Counted from the stretch's first letter, positions 38,992 through 51,066 are shown. The stretch: DNA of 64,000 nt from Nisaea nitritireducens (GCF_014904795.1 NZ_JACZFS010000017.1:1-64000); one strand, 5' to 3'. Translations and numbers: made by a program. Notes: generated by a model not told the origin, from the sequence alone.

Positions 38992-40173
38992 CTATCTGGT
39001 TTTGTCCAACAGGAACTCGCGCCCGACCTTGACGCGCTCTTCGCTACCGTAGCGCACGATATCCGCCGTGGCATAGGTCTCGCTCCACTTCTCAGGGAGA
39101 TAGGAGCCCGTGCCGATCACGTCAATCGGGGCGTCCGCAAGTGCCATTACCCGGCACTTCTCCGGGGAAAAGCCACTGGAGGCGACGATCTTCACCGCCT
39201 TGAATCCGTCCCGGTCGAGCCGCTCGCGCATATGCCAGATCGCGGCCGCCGAAACACCCGTACCGATCAGGTAGCGCAGCTCGTTGTCCGTGCGGTATCC
39301 CCGGATCGCCTGCGGGGCCGTCCGGTCGAGCACCTGATAGGACATACCGATATCCATGCCTTCGACATAGCGCCCGCCGTGCGTGTCGAGCCGCACGGCC
39401 ACCTTGCCGGCAGCGGCCAGTTCCGGGAAGCGCCGGCAGACCGCCAGCGCGTCGGTGAATTCCTGCCCGAAATAATCCACCAGAACCGTCAGGTTCTCTT
39501 CCGGGTGGGTCTCGTTGAACATCTCCGCAGCGCGCACGGTCGAGCCTGCATAGCCGATCAGGGCATGCGGCATGGTGCCGTAGCCCCGGTCCTTGGCGAA
39601 GAAATGCGCCGTCTCGTCGGAAGCGTTCCCGATAAATCCAACCGCACCCAGCTTGCGCTGTGCCTTGGCGGAGCCGACGCTGGCACCATAGGCCATCATT
39701 TCCGCCATTTCCGTTCCGGCGCAGTGCCGGGCGTCCATGGCGAGAAAGGCCGTCTTCGGCATCTCCGCGCACATCACATAGGAATTATAGGCGGCAACGC
39801 AGCAGGCCCCGAGCTTCTGCAGGAACTGGGTTTCCAGATCGATCAGGTGATAGAGCGAGCCGGAGACATACATGATCGGCTCGCCCGCACCGACCCAAGA
39901 GCCTTCCTTCTGCTTCAGATCGACCTTGAGCTCGACGCCGCGCGCCTTGGCCATGCGTTCAAGCCATTGCATGGCAAGCCGTGGCGCCGATGTCACCGGG
40001 CGCCGCATGAATACGGCATAGGTGACATCAACATCGCCAAACTTCGCGACCACCTCCTTCGTACGGAGGAAATACTTGTCGACGAAGCGCGGCAGATCCG
40101 ATTCCGCCGGATGGCTCACCGTCCGGGGTGTTTCGTCCGGTGTTAGCGACGCAATACCTTCAGAGCCGTCCAT
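38992..40173 (-). CDS. Nicotinate phosphoribosyltransferase-like protein
   Basis: 393 residues from MDGSEGIASL. Features: an N-terminal quinolinate-phosphoribosyltransferase-like part (RTKEVVAKFGDVDVTYAVFMRR), FLAMDARHCAGTEM, GTMPHALIGYAG, and the barrel segment VRLDTHGGRYVEG. It would convert nicotinate and PRPP to nicotinate mononucleotide, entering the same route that nadE completes. It belongs to the shorter archaeal-type group rather than E. coli PncB. Confidence 0.82.
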   Translation of the reverse strand: MDGSEGIASLTPDETPRTVSHPAESDLPRFVDKYFLRTKEVVAKFGDVDVTYAVFMRRPVTSAPRLAMQWLERMAKARGVELKVDLKQKEGSWVGAGEPIMYVSGSLYHLIDLETQFLQKLGACCVAAYNSYVMCAEMPKTAFLAMDARHCAGTEMAEMMAYGASVGSAKAQRKLGAVGFIGNASDETAHFFAKDRGYGTMPHALIGYAGSTVRAAEMFNETHPEENLTVLVDYFGQEFTDALAVCRRFPELAAAGKVAVRLDTHGGRYVEGMDIGMSYQVLDRTAPQAIRGYRTDNELRYLIGTGVSAAAIWHMRERLDRDGFKAVKIVASSGFSPEKCRVMALADAPIDVIGTGSYLPEKWSETYATADIVRYGSEERVKVGREFLLDKTR

Positions 40174-40199
40174 GAGCCCCAATCCTACTCAGCGGTCTA

Positions 40200-41591
40200 T
40201 CAGGAAGCCGCAGCCATGCTGGCAGTGCCGCCGTTCACACGGCTCTGCTTCATCATATCCGCAATCAGGAAAGCAAGCTCCAACGATTGGGAAGCGTTCA
40301 GACGCGGGTCGCAATGCGTATGATACCGGTCCGCCAACGCATCGTCGGTGATCGCCTGGGCGCCGCCGATACATTCGGTGACGTCCTGCCCGGTCAACTC
40401 GAAATGCACGCCGCCGGCATGGGTGCCTTCTGCCTGGTGCACTTCGAAGAATTCCTTCACCTCGCCCAGGATCCGGTCGAACGGCCGGGTCTTGTAGCCG
40501 CTGGAGGCCTTGATCGTGTTGCCGTGCATCGGATCGCAGGACCAGACAACGTTCTTGCCCTCACGCTGCACGGCACGGATGAAGCGCGGCAGATGCTTGT
40601 CCACCTCGCCCGCGCCGACGCGCACGATCATGGTCAGACGACCCGGCTCGTTCTGCGGGTTCAGAACATCGATCAGCCGCAGCATGTCGTCGGTCTCGAG
40701 ACTTGGACCGCACTTCATGCCGATCGGGTTGGAAATACCCCGAAGATATTCGACATGCGCGCCGTCAAGCTGCCGGGTCCGGTCACCAACCCAGAGCATG
40801 TGTGCGGCTGTGTTGTACCAGCCGCCATGTTCGGTGATGGTATCCTTGCGGGTCAACGCCTGCTCATAGCCGAGCAACAGAGCCTCATGGCTTGTGTAGA
40901 ACTCGGTCTCGCGGAGCTGCTGGTTGTTCTCGGCCGTGATGCCGCAGGCCCGCATGAATTCAAGCGCTTCATCAATACGAGAGACCACACTCTCGAACCG
41001 CTCACCCTGCGGCGAATTCTCGACGAAACTGAGAGTCCAGCGATGGATCTGCTCCAGGTTGGCGAAACCGCCCTGAGCGAACGCCCGTAGCAGGTTCAAC
41101 GTCGACGCCGACTGGTTGTAGACCTTCAGCAGACGATCCGGATCCGGTGTCCGCGATGCTTCTTCGAATTCGATCGCGTTGACCATGTCGCCGCGATAGC
41201 TCGGCAGCTCGACACCATCGATCGTCTCCACGTCGGACGAGCGCGGCTTGGCGAACTGACCGGCGAGCCGGCCGACCTTCACGACCGGCATGCCTGCGCC
41301 AAAAGTCAGCACCACCGCCATCTGCAACAGCACACGGAAGGTGTCGCGAATGTTGTTCGGGGAGAATTCGGCAAAGCTCTCGGCACAGTCCCCGCCCTGC
41401 AGCAGGAACGCCTCACCCTTTACCACCCGGCCGAGGGAGGCTTTCAGACGCTGCGCTTCCCCTGCAAAAACCAGGGTAGGATAACCGCTCAGTTCTTTCT
41501 CAACAGCCGCGACTCGCGCCGCGTCCGGATAGGACGGAACTTGCCTGATCGGTTTGCCGCGCCAGCTATCGGGGCTCCAGGTGCCGGCCAT
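40200..41591 (-). CDS. 3-deoxy-7-phosphoheptulonate synthase, class II
   Basis: 463 residues, the plant-like class II type. Diagnostic segments are [53 protein letters not shown] and [10 protein letters not shown]. It condenses phosphoenolpyruvate with erythrose 4-phosphate, the first step of aromatic amino acid synthesis. It is monocistronic in appearance; feedback behaviour cannot be read from the sequence. Confidence 0.95.
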   Translation of the reverse strand: MAGTWSPDSWRGKPIRQVPSYPDAARVAAVEKELSGYPTLVFAGEAQRLKASLGRVVKGEAFLLQGGDCAESFAEFSPNNIRDTFRVLLQMAVVLTFGAGMPVVKVGRLAGQFAKPRSSDVETIDGVELPSYRGDMVNAIEFEEASRTPDPDRLLKVYNQSASTLNLLRAFAQGGFANLEQIHRWTLSFVENSPQGERFESVVSRIDEALEFMRACGITAENNQQLRETEFYTSHEALLLGYEQALTRKDTITEHGGWYNTAAHMLWVGDRTRQLDGAHVEYLRGISNPIGMKCGPSLETDDMLRLIDVLNPQNEPGRLTMIVRVGAGEVDKHLPRFIRAVQREGKNVVWSCDPMHGNTIKASSGYKTRPFDRILGEVKEFFEVHQAEGTHAGGVHFELTGQDVTECIGGAQAITDDALADRYHTHCDPRLNASQSLELAFLIADMMKQSRVNGGTASMAAAS

Positions 41592-41803
41592 CGCTTTTCT
41601 CCCAGTAATCGAATCGACCGCTTTTCGCTGTTTTCAGCGAGTGCGGACGAGTTTTGTAACAGTGGAGTTCCGGGAATACCAGCATCTCTGACACGCACCG
41701 GAACCGCTTATTTCAAACAGTGAACCTCGTTGGACGCCATGCACTCAACCCGCTATCGTGGAATGGTAAACAAAAATAACAATCCTCCGGCAGGGCTTCA
41801 CAA

Positions 41804-42652
41804 ATGCGTATCTCGATCCTGATTGTGGTCTTCCTGGCAGCCACCAGCGGCCACACTGCCGCCGAGACGCTTCTGGAACGCGGTGCGTATCTCGTCAACG
41901 GCATCGTGGCCTGCGGCAACTGCCACACGGCACAGACGCCGAACGGCCCAGCCCCGGGGTTGGAGTTTGCCGGCACGATCATCGCTGACACACCGGAATT
42001 CACAGCATTCGCCTCGAACATCACGCAGGACAAGGAAACCGGGATCGGAAACTGGACCAAAGCCGAGCTGATTCGGGCGATCCGCGACGGCATCCGCCCG
42101 GACGGCAGCCTGATCGGGCCACCCATGCCGTTCGGCATGTACCGTCATCTTTCCGACCGGGACGTCGAGGCCGTCGCGACTTACGTGATGCAGGTTCCGG
42201 CAGTCTCGAACGCAGTTCCAAAATCCGAATACCGTATTCCTCTGCCCCCCGCCTACGGACCTCCGGTCGGCTCCGTTCCCGAACCGCGCCCGGAAAACAT
42301 TCTCGACTACGGCGCCTATCTCGCCGGACCCGCCGGCCACTGCCTCGAATGCCACACGCCAATGGTCAAAGGCCGGTTTGACTACGAGAAGCAGACCGGC
42401 GCAGGCGGGTTGAAATTCGAGGGTCCGTGGGGAATTTCGGTATCCAGCAACATCACACCGCACGCGGACGGGAATGTGGCGGACTATAGCGACTCTGAGC
42501 TCGCAACCGTGATCCGCACCGGCATGCGCCCGGACGGCACCCATATCTTCCCGCCGATGGGTATCTCTTACTACGCCTCGATCAACGACCGGGACATGGC
42601 CGCACTGGTCGCCTTCATCCGCACGCTCCCGCCAAAGGAAAGCGCGCAGTAG
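41804..42652 (+). CDS. Periplasmic diheme cytochrome c
   Basis: 282 residues with a cleavable signal peptide (about 1-20). Two covalent heme sites: CGNCH (37-41) and CLECH (180-184); probable distal Met ligands are in PPMPFGMY and FPPMGISYY. It resembles the cytochrome subunits of membrane-bound alcohol and aldehyde dehydrogenases, but no dehydrogenase is adjacent, so the electron donor is unknown. It could take electrons from another periplasmic enzyme. Confidence 0.88.
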   Translation: MRISILIVVFLAATSGHTAAETLLERGAYLVNGIVACGNCHTAQTPNGPAPGLEFAGTIIADTPEFTAFASNITQDKETGIGNWTKAELIRAIRDGIRPDGSLIGPPMPFGMYRHLSDRDVEAVATYVMQVPAVSNAVPKSEYRIPLPPAYGPPVGSVPEPRPENILDYGAYLAGPAGHCLECHTPMVKGRFDYEKQTGAGGLKFEGPWGISVSSNITPHADGNVADYSDSELATVIRTGMRPDGTHIFPPMGISYYASINDRDMAALVAFIRTLPPKESAQ

Positions 42653-42691
42653 AAGGGCGAGCGATCAAACGCCCTCGGAGAAACTGACCGC

Positions 42692-44071
42692 TTATTCCGC
42701 CGCCTGCCGCTCCTCCGGATCCGGGCGCTTGGTGCGCATGGTCACGAACTCTTCCGCAGCCGTCGGGTGAATACCGATGGTGGCGTCGAACTCCGCTTTC
42801 GTCGCGCCGGCCTTGATGGCAATACCGAGGCCCTGAATGATTTCCGGCGCATCGAGGCCGACCATGTGGGCACCGACCACCCGGTCGGACGCACGGTCGA
42901 CAATCAGCTTCTGCATGCCGCGCTCCGGATTGTCCGTCAGGGTGTATTTCATCGGCCGGAACCCGGCGACATAGACGTCGATCTCTCCGTACTGATCCCG
43001 CGCCTCGGCTTCCGTCAGGCCCACCGTGCCAATCGGCGGCTGGCTGAAGACGGCACTCGGTACGTCCCGGTGATCGGCCTGCATCGGACGATTGTTGAAG
43101 ACCGTCTCGGCAAAGGAATGCCCTTCGGCGATGGCAACCGGCGTCAGGTTGATCCGGTCCGTCACGTCGCCGACGGCGTAGATGCTGGGCACGGAGGTCT
43201 GGGACCATTCGTTCACCACTACAGCGCCACCCTCGGTCAGCTCCACACCGGCTTCGGCGAGGCCGAGGCCCTTGGTGTTCGGATGGCGTCCGGTCGCGTA
43301 CATTACTTCGTCGACTTCGAGTGTCGAGCCGTCATTCAGATGCACCTTGTAGACATCGCCGACCTTCTCGATCCGGTCAGGCAGCGTGCCCGGGTGCAGA
43401 TGCATACCCTTCTTGGACATTTCCTCGGTCAGCGTATCGCGCACATCCTCATCGAACCCGCGCATCACCTTATCGGCGCGGTAAATCAAATGGGTCTCGG
43501 AGCCGAAGCTGTTGAAAATACCGGCAAACTCGACGGCGATGAAGCCGGAGCCGACAATAACGATCCGGTCCGGGCGCTTCGGCAGTTCCAAAGCTTCGTT
43601 CGAGGTAATAGCGTGCTCCATGCCCGGCACATCCGGCACGCTCGGCCAGCCGCCGACCGCGATCAGGATTCGTTCAGCCGTGTAATGCTTGTCGCCCACC
43701 GCAACCGTGTGCGCGTCAACCACCGTGCCGCGCCCGTGAATGCGTGTGGCCCCGGCATTTTCCAGCAGGCTGACATAGATGCCGTGCAGCCGGTCCAGTT
43801 CCTTTTCCTTGGCGGCAATCATGGCCGGCCAGTCATGGCTGACATTGTCCGCGGACCAGCCGTAACCGGCACCGTCCTGCATGTCGTGACCGAAATGGGA
43901 GCCATAAACGAAGAGCTTCTTGGGTACGCAGCCGCGCAGCACGCAGGTACCGCCTTCGCGCTCTTCCTCGATAACCGCGACCTTCGCACCAAAACCGGCA
44001 GCCAACCTGCTTGCCCGAACACCGCCGGAGCCGGCACCAATTGTAATCAGGTCAAAATCATAGTCGGACAC
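42692..44071 (-). CDS. gor: Glutathione-disulfide reductase
   Basis: 459 residues from the GTG at 44071, which follows TTGGAGCG; an in-frame GTG at 44125 would add a poorly conserved tail. FAD motif ITIGAGSGG, redox-active GGTCVLRGCVPKK (Cys43, Cys48), NADPH motif GSGFIAVEF and the C-terminal HPTAAEEF with the catalytic His-Glu. It keeps glutathione reduced in the cytosol. Confidence 0.93.
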   Translation of the reverse strand: MSDYDFDLITIGAGSGGVRASRLAAGFGAKVAVIEEEREGGTCVLRGCVPKKLFVYGSHFGHDMQDGAGYGWSADNVSHDWPAMIAAKEKELDRLHGIYVSLLENAGATRIHGRGTVVDAHTVAVGDKHYTAERILIAVGGWPSVPDVPGMEHAITSNEALELPKRPDRIVIVGSGFIAVEFAGIFNSFGSETHLIYRADKVMRGFDEDVRDTLTEEMSKKGMHLHPGTLPDRIEKVGDVYKVHLNDGSTLEVDEVMYATGRHPNTKGLGLAEAGVELTEGGAVVVNEWSQTSVPSIYAVGDVTDRINLTPVAIAEGHSFAETVFNNRPMQADHRDVPSAVFSQPPIGTVGLTEAEARDQYGEIDVYVAGFRPMKYTLTDNPERGMQKLIVDRASDRVVGAHMVGLDAPEIIQGLGIAIKAGATKAEFDATIGIHPTAAEEFVTMRTKRPDPEERQAAE

Positions 44072-44295
44072 GGGCGCGCTCCAAGGGTCGGGTCGGATTT
44101 CAGGACTGGTTGATGACTGGCTCACAAATAGGAACGCAATTGATGCCTGTCCACCACAAGACAGTCAACGAAGCGGGGCCTAATCCACTCGAAAACGCTG
44201 CCTATGACTCTCCCGGCGGCAGGACCATTCACCGTGTTTCCGGAAAGCCCGCCAGTTGAATTGGCGGCATAGCCGCGCACCATCTTCAGAAACAG

Positions 44296-44323
44296 AAAAG
44301 GCGGCACGACGGCCGCCTTTCCT
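44296..44323 (-). terminator. Rho-independent terminator after the gabD-like gene
   Basis: GGCGGC and GCCGCC arms around a six-base loop, extended by AAA/TTT pairs, with T residues on the minus strand after the stem. It lies 17 bp past the stop of the aldehyde dehydrogenase gene. Confidence 0.75.
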
Positions 44324-44339
44324 TCTAAAAATGTGCGGG

Positions 44340-45812
44340 TCAGCCGTTCAGGCCACCCATCAGCAGGTATTTGATCTCGAGGTAATCATCGAGGCCGTAT
44401 TTCGATCCTTCGCGGCCGAGACCGGATTCCTTTACGCCGCCGAACGGGGCGACTTCGGAGGACAGGATGCCTTCATTGATCGCGACCATGCCGTATTCCA
44501 GCGCTTCCGCCACCCGCCAGACCCGGCCAAGATCGCGGGCATAGAAGTAGGAGGCGAGGCCGAACTCGGTATCGTTGGCCAGCTCGATCACCTCTTCTTC
44601 CGTCTTGAAGCGGAAGAGCGGCGCCACCGGGCCAAAGGTTTCCTCGCGGAAGATCGCCATGTCGCGGGTCGCCTCGGTCAGCACGGTCGGCTCATAGAAC
44701 AGCGCGCCGATATTGCTACGGGTGCCACCGGCGGCAACTTTCGCGCCTTTGGCAACCGCGTCCTGGACATGTTCCTCGACCTTGTCGACAGCCGCCGCCT
44801 CGATCAACGGGCCCACCGTGACACCGTCACCGAAACCGTTACCCATCTTCATCGCCTTGGCCGCCGCCGCGAACTTCTTGGCGAACTCATCATAGATGCC
44901 GTCCTGCACGAAGATCCGGTTCGCGCAGACGCAGGTCTGACCGGCATTGCGGTATTTGCAGATGATCGCGCCTTTCACGGCTTCATCGATATCCGCATCG
45001 TCGAAGATGATCAGCGGGGCGTTGCCGCCAAGCTCCATGGAGACCTTCTTCACCGTCGAGGCAGACTGTGCAATCAGCGTCTTGCCGACCTCGGTCGAGC
45101 CGGTGAAGGTGATCTTGCGGACCAACTTGCTGTGGGTCAGCTCATTCCCGATAGCGGATGAGCTGGCACCGCAGACCACGTTGAACACGCCTTTCGGGAT
45201 ACCCGCGCGTTCCGCCAGAACGGCCAGTGCGATTGCCGAGAACGGCGTCATCTTGGCCGGCTTGGAGACGAAAGTGCAGCCCGCTGCCAGTGCAGGAGCC
45301 GCCTTGCGGGTGATCATCGCGTTCGGGAAGTTCCACGGTGTGATTGAGCCAACAACACCAACCGGCTGTTTCAGAACAACGATACGCTTGCCGTCGGCGG
45401 TATTCGGAATGATGTCGCCGTAGATCCTTTTCGCTTCCTCGGCATAGAACTCGACATAGGAGGCACCGTAGGCGATCTCGCCCATGGCTTCGGCGAGCGG
45501 CTTGCCCTGCTCTGCCGTCATGATGATGCCGAGATCGCGCTGGTTTTCCATCATCAGGTCGAACCATTTGCGCAGAATGGCGGAGCGTTCCTTCGCCGTC
45601 TTTGCCCGCCATTCCGGCCAGGCCGCATTCGCCGCCTCGATCGCGCGGCGAGTCTCGTCCGCGCCCATATCCGGGATCGTGCCAACCACATCGCCCGTCG
45701 CCGGGTCCGTCACATCGACCCTGCCGCCGCCATCGGCATCAACCCAGGCGCCGTCGATATAGCCCTGCTCGCAGAACAGGGACGGGTCGGAAAGTTTGCT
45801 TCTGATATCCAT
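44340..45812 (-). CDS. gabD: NAD(P)-dependent succinate-semialdehyde dehydrogenase-like enzyme
   Basis: 490 residues from MDIRSKLSDP; the ATG has GGAAGGAG upstream. Catalytic residues of the ALDH superfamily: Asn in PWNFPNAM, Glu in MELGGNAPL and Cys in NAGQTCVCANR (Cys-Val-Cys as in GabD proteins). It oxidises succinate semialdehyde or glutarate semialdehyde to the acid. Exact substrate is inferred from closest resemblance. Confidence 0.85.
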   Translation of the reverse strand: MDIRSKLSDPSLFCEQGYIDGAWVDADGGGRVDVTDPATGDVVGTIPDMGADETRRAIEAANAAWPEWRAKTAKERSAILRKWFDLMMENQRDLGIIMTAEQGKPLAEAMGEIAYGASYVEFYAEEAKRIYGDIIPNTADGKRIVVLKQPVGVVGSITPWNFPNAMITRKAAPALAAGCTFVSKPAKMTPFSAIALAVLAERAGIPKGVFNVVCGASSSAIGNELTHSKLVRKITFTGSTEVGKTLIAQSASTVKKVSMELGGNAPLIIFDDADIDEAVKGAIICKYRNAGQTCVCANRIFVQDGIYDEFAKKFAAAAKAMKMGNGFGDGVTVGPLIEAAAVDKVEEHVQDAVAKGAKVAAGGTRSNIGALFYEPTVLTEATRDMAIFREETFGPVAPLFRFKTEEEVIELANDTEFGLASYFYARDLGRVWRVAEALEYGMVAINEGILSSEVAPFGGVKESGLGREGSKYGLDDYLEIKYLLMGGLNG

Positions 45813-45944
45813 TAGGGGGCTCCTTCCCTCTTTCACCCGGCAGCGTCGGCCGTTTCCGGCCGGACGGAGCCGGACCATAAACCCCGGCATCTTCAAACAA
45901 GCGCCAGGAAATTCTCTTCCATTAAGGCCTGACAGGATATGCTG

Positions 45945-46760
45945 TCAGGCTACGCAATCACGTTCGTGAGGCGCCGCACCCACCGGGGCAAGGCCGAGGC
46001 TTCCCAGTCGCCCAAGTTCCGGCACTGTGCGGGTAATGCCCGCAAGGCGCAGCATGTGCCAGGCCAGTACCTGATTGCTGCACAGGAACGGTTTGCCGGT
46101 TGCCTTCTCCGCTTCCTGAATTACCGACGCTGCGCGCAGATTGGTGCATGAGGCGAAGACCGCCTCGACATCCATGTCGCCAGCCACTTTTTCGGCAGCA
46201 GACAGAATTGAGCGCGGTGCAATCCGGGCAACCAGGTTTTCTTCCTCCCGGCCGAATACCACGGCCTGAACAAAAGGCGTGCCGCTTTCGGACAGTTCAG
46301 CCTCCAGCGCGTCCGTCACCGAACGGATATAGGGACTGACAAGACCCAGCCGTGTCACACCGAGGGCCGCCGCAGCCGCTTTCAAGGCGGACAACGGATT
46401 GGTCACCGGTACGCCCGGATGCTCCGACTGCACAAGCTCCCTCACCCGCGCCTCGCCAAGCACCGTCGAGGCCGAGGTACAGCCATAGCCGATGACGGAA
46501 AGCGGAGGTTCCTTCAGCAACAGGGATGCAGCGGACGGAATGTGATCTTCCATCTGGCGCAAGGTGTCTGTCGTCACAGTCGGAGAACTGGGGATACGCG
46601 TATGGTAGAAGGCAATCGACGGGTCCGCTGTGAAGATACGGAAATCCTGCTCGATGGTCTCGTCCGTCTGCAGGACGATCAGCCCGAGCCGGTGCGGCCA
46701 CGGCATGAGGGGATCGATTTCATGCTCCTGCATGCCACTCTCTGCATCTTGCGCCGTCAA
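45945..46760 (-). CDS. Asp/Glu racemase-superfamily enzyme (maleate isomerase/arylmalonate decarboxylase-like)
   Basis: 271 residues. The two active-site cysteines of this superfamily lie in GYGCTSAS (Cys94) and FASCTNLRA (Cys205). The start is a TTG with AGGAGGA six bases upstream. Related proteins include maleate cis-trans isomerase, arylmalonate decarboxylase and EutA of ectoine degradation. It follows the M24 hydrolase by 78 bp in the diaminopropionate operon. Whether it racemises, isomerises or decarboxylates cannot be decided. Confidence 0.8.
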   Translation of the reverse strand: MTAQDAESGMQEHEIDPLMPWPHRLGLIVLQTDETIEQDFRIFTADPSIAFYHTRIPSSPTVTTDTLRQMEDHIPSAASLLLKEPPLSVIGYGCTSASTVLGEARVRELVQSEHPGVPVTNPLSALKAAAAALGVTRLGLVSPYIRSVTDALEAELSESGTPFVQAVVFGREEENLVARIAPRSILSAAEKVAGDMDVEAVFASCTNLRAASVIQEAEKATGKPFLCSNQVLAWHMLRLAGITRTVPELGRLGSLGLAPVGAAPHERDCVA

Positions 46761-46838
46761 AGCATCCTCCTATCAATCGCGCCACCATGGCGCTTCAGGG
46801 CCGCTGCGATCAACCGCGTCCCCGGCAAGACTGAAATC

Positions 46839-48002
46839 TTAATGAACGACCGGCAGTTCCTGCGAGGCGCGCCGGGTGAGAAGTTCCGCGCCATCTTGCC
46901 CGATCACGATGTTCTCCTCATGCACCATCATCTTGCCTGGCGCAAATTCAAGCCCCGGCTCGAGGGTCAGGACCATGCCCGGCTCCAGCACCGTCCGGTC
47001 GGTCGCCGTGATCGACGGCCATTCGGTCAGTTGCATGCCAAGACCATGCCCGAGCCGGCCAACATCGCCGACCTGCGCGCCTCCTGCCTCCAGCACATCT
47101 GCCATGGCCCGGAAGAGATCGGCACAGGTTGCACCGGGCCGGGCCGCTGCCAGCGCCGCATCTGTCGCGGCATAAGCTGTCGTATAAGCGGAACGCACGG
47201 CAGCGGACGGGGTTCCAATGGCGAAATTCCGGTCGAAATCGCAGAAATAACCGTCATGCATCGTGCCGGTATCGAGGATCAGCACGTCTCCGTCGGTCAT
47301 CTTCCGGTCCGAAGGAGGAGAAATAATGTCGCCATACCCACCCAGCCCGGCGCCTCCGACCAGATAGGACACGTCATCCGCTCCGGCCGTCATGCAGGCT
47401 ATCTTGAAGTCGCGGAAAACCTTCCGCTCGCTCATCCCCACACTGAGCCAGGACTGCCAATCCTCAAACACGCCGGACACCATCTGACAAGCCGTTCGAA
47501 TCTTGTCGATTTCGGCCTCGGACTTGATCATGCGGAGGCGCCGGTGAATGCCCGCATCGTCCCTGAAAGTCGCGTCCGGCAAGGACGCCCGGAGCGCCGC
47601 ATAGTCGGCCAGAGGCAATCGAAGATGGGATTCGGGGCCGGACGGAACGCCGATGACCGGTTTGTCACCGCCAAGTTCCGTGATCGTATCGGCCAGCAGC
47701 GATAACCCCTCATCCTCGGGGCATGGGGAGGGCCAGGTCCGGATATCGTCGATCCAGGTCCGCTCCATTGCGGCCGCACCGATACTCGGAATGACGGCAA
47801 CAGGCTTGCCGGAGCGAGGAACAAGCAGAAACCAGGGCCGCGTCGGGCTTTGCCAGAACTGGGTCAGGAAGCCGCTGAAGTAGCGCACTTCTGGCTCGGT
47901 CGTCAGCAGCAGAAGGTCGAGCCCGTCTGCTGCCATCAGCGCCTGTGCCTGTGCGACCCGCGCCTCGAATTCAGAGACGAGGAAGCCGCGCACCGCGCTC
48001 AT
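46839..48002 (-). CDS. M24-family metallohydrolase (Xaa-Pro peptidase/ectoine hydrolase-like)
   Basis: 387 residues. An N-terminal creatinase-type domain is followed by the pita-bread domain. Probable metal ligands: Asp in LDTG and CDFDRNF, His in LGHGLGM, Glu in LEPGLE and Glu in VHEENIVI. In ectoine degradation a paralog (DoeA/EutD) opens an N-acyl-diamine ring. Here it overlaps the ammonia-lyase gene as ATGA, so it may deacylate an N-acyl diaminopropionate to feed that enzyme (inference). Confidence 0.82.
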   Translation of the reverse strand: MSAVRGFLVSEFEARVAQAQALMAADGLDLLLLTTEPEVRYFSGFLTQFWQSPTRPWFLLVPRSGKPVAVIPSIGAAAMERTWIDDIRTWPSPCPEDEGLSLLADTITELGGDKPVIGVPSGPESHLRLPLADYAALRASLPDATFRDDAGIHRRLRMIKSEAEIDKIRTACQMVSGVFEDWQSWLSVGMSERKVFRDFKIACMTAGADDVSYLVGGAGLGGYGDIISPPSDRKMTDGDVLILDTGTMHDGYFCDFDRNFAIGTPSAAVRSAYTTAYAATDAALAAARPGATCADLFRAMADVLEAGGAQVGDVGRLGHGLGMQLTEWPSITATDRTVLEPGMVLTLEPGLEFAPGKMMVHEENIVIGQDGAELLTRRASQELPVVH

Positions 48003-49207
48003 GCTGCCAGGTCGCCGACAATCGATTTGTAAATTTCAGGATCCGTCGCGCCCTCACTGCCGATCAACAGAACCCGGCTGTCCGGGCCGAGCCCGAGCTG
48101 TTCCTTCAGCGCCGGGTTGGCAGCCACAGCCAACAGGCCAACCAGCCCTGCAACGCCGGATTCACCGCCCGTGATCTTCACGCCCGCCTCGCCCGAGGCC
48201 AGCAACCGCATGGCCGGGCCAACGCCTTCTTCACCGACCGTGATGTAATCGGTGCATCCGGCAGAAAGGATCGGCCAGGCAACCAGGGACATTTCCCCGC
48301 AGGAAAGACCGGCCATCAGAGTTTCCTCATGGATCGGCACGATGGCTGGCTTGTCCTGGCGTGCGCTCTCGATCGCGCAGGCGGCAAGGTCCGGCTCGAC
48401 GACGATGGAGCGCGGTGCCTTGTCCCCATATCCCTGCCAGAGCCGCGCGACCATCGCGGCGGCGAAACCGCCGACACCGGCCTGCACGAATATGTGGGTC
48501 GGCGCTTCTGCGGCCTGCCCCAGCACTTCGCTCGCCATCACCGTGTAGCCCGCCATGACGTCGCGCGGGATGTCGAGATAGCCCGGATAGGAGGCGTCGG
48601 AGACCACGAACCAGCCATTCGTCTGAGCCTCATTCTCGCAATATTTCAGCGACAGGTCGTAGTCACCCTCGATCCGCCGGACCTCGGCACCGAAGGCTTC
48701 CATCGCCTGCTTCCGGCCCTCGCTAACCTCGGCATGAATGAAGATCACGCAAGTGCAGCCCGCCATCTCGGCACCCCAGGCGACGGAGCGGCCGTGATTG
48801 CCGTCAGTCGCACAGGTCACGGTCAGATCTTTCAACGCACTGGCAAATTTACCGGCGCGGATATCGGCCAGCGCCGCATCGCCGTGACCGTTCTCGGCCA
48901 GCCACTTGCGGGCCAGCAGCATGACGGCGTAGGCGCCACCAAGGGCCTTGAAGCTGCCGAGACCGAAGCGTGGTCCTTCATCCTTATAGAGAACCGCGCC
49001 GATACCGAGATGATCGGCGAGCTTTTCGAGCGAATAGAGTGGTGTCGGCGCGTATCCCGGCCAAGATGAAATCTCCGCGATAGCAGCTTCCGCCATCCCC
49101 GTCGGGAACTCAGCCTCCAGTGCGCGCGGATAGGTGCCACCGACGGTGCCATGCGCCGCGTGCTGGCGAAGCAGTTCCGGCGCCATCAGTTCCCGTTCCA
49201 TCGTCAT
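47999..49207 (-). CDS. Diaminopropionate ammonia-lyase
   Basis: 402 residues, fold type II PLP enzyme. The PLP lysine is Lys87 in FGLGSFKALGG; CATDGNHGRSVAWGA is the phosphate/substrate loop, QAGVGGFAAA binds the PLP phosphate, and ITGGESGVAG follows. It splits 2,3-diaminopropionate to pyruvate and two ammonia. It has GAGGAG before the ATG at 49207, 35 bp after glmS. The next two genes suggest a catabolic operon. Confidence 0.9.
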   Translation of the reverse strand: MTMERELMAPELLRQHAAHGTVGGTYPRALEAEFPTGMAEAAIAEISSWPGYAPTPLYSLEKLADHLGIGAVLYKDEGPRFGLGSFKALGGAYAVMLLARKWLAENGHGDAALADIRAGKFASALKDLTVTCATDGNHGRSVAWGAEMAGCTCVIFIHAEVSEGRKQAMEAFGAEVRRIEGDYDLSLKYCENEAQTNGWFVVSDASYPGYLDIPRDVMAGYTVMASEVLGQAAEAPTHIFVQAGVGGFAAAMVARLWQGYGDKAPRSIVVEPDLAACAIESARQDKPAIVPIHEETLMAGLSCGEMSLVAWPILSAGCTDYITVGEEGVGPAMRLLASGEAGVKITGGESGVAGLVGLLAVAANPALKEQLGLGPDSRVLLIGSEGATDPEIYKSIVGDLAA

Positions 49208-49242
49208 CCCGTCCGCTCCTCGTGCAAATTACTCCGACCGCG

Positions 49243-51066
<1,824 letters not shown>

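Noticed and set aside
49208-49242. glmS ribozyme or riboswitch around glmS
   Set aside because: The glmS leader is only 25 bp after glmU and there is no ribozyme core; the element belongs mainly to Firmicutes.
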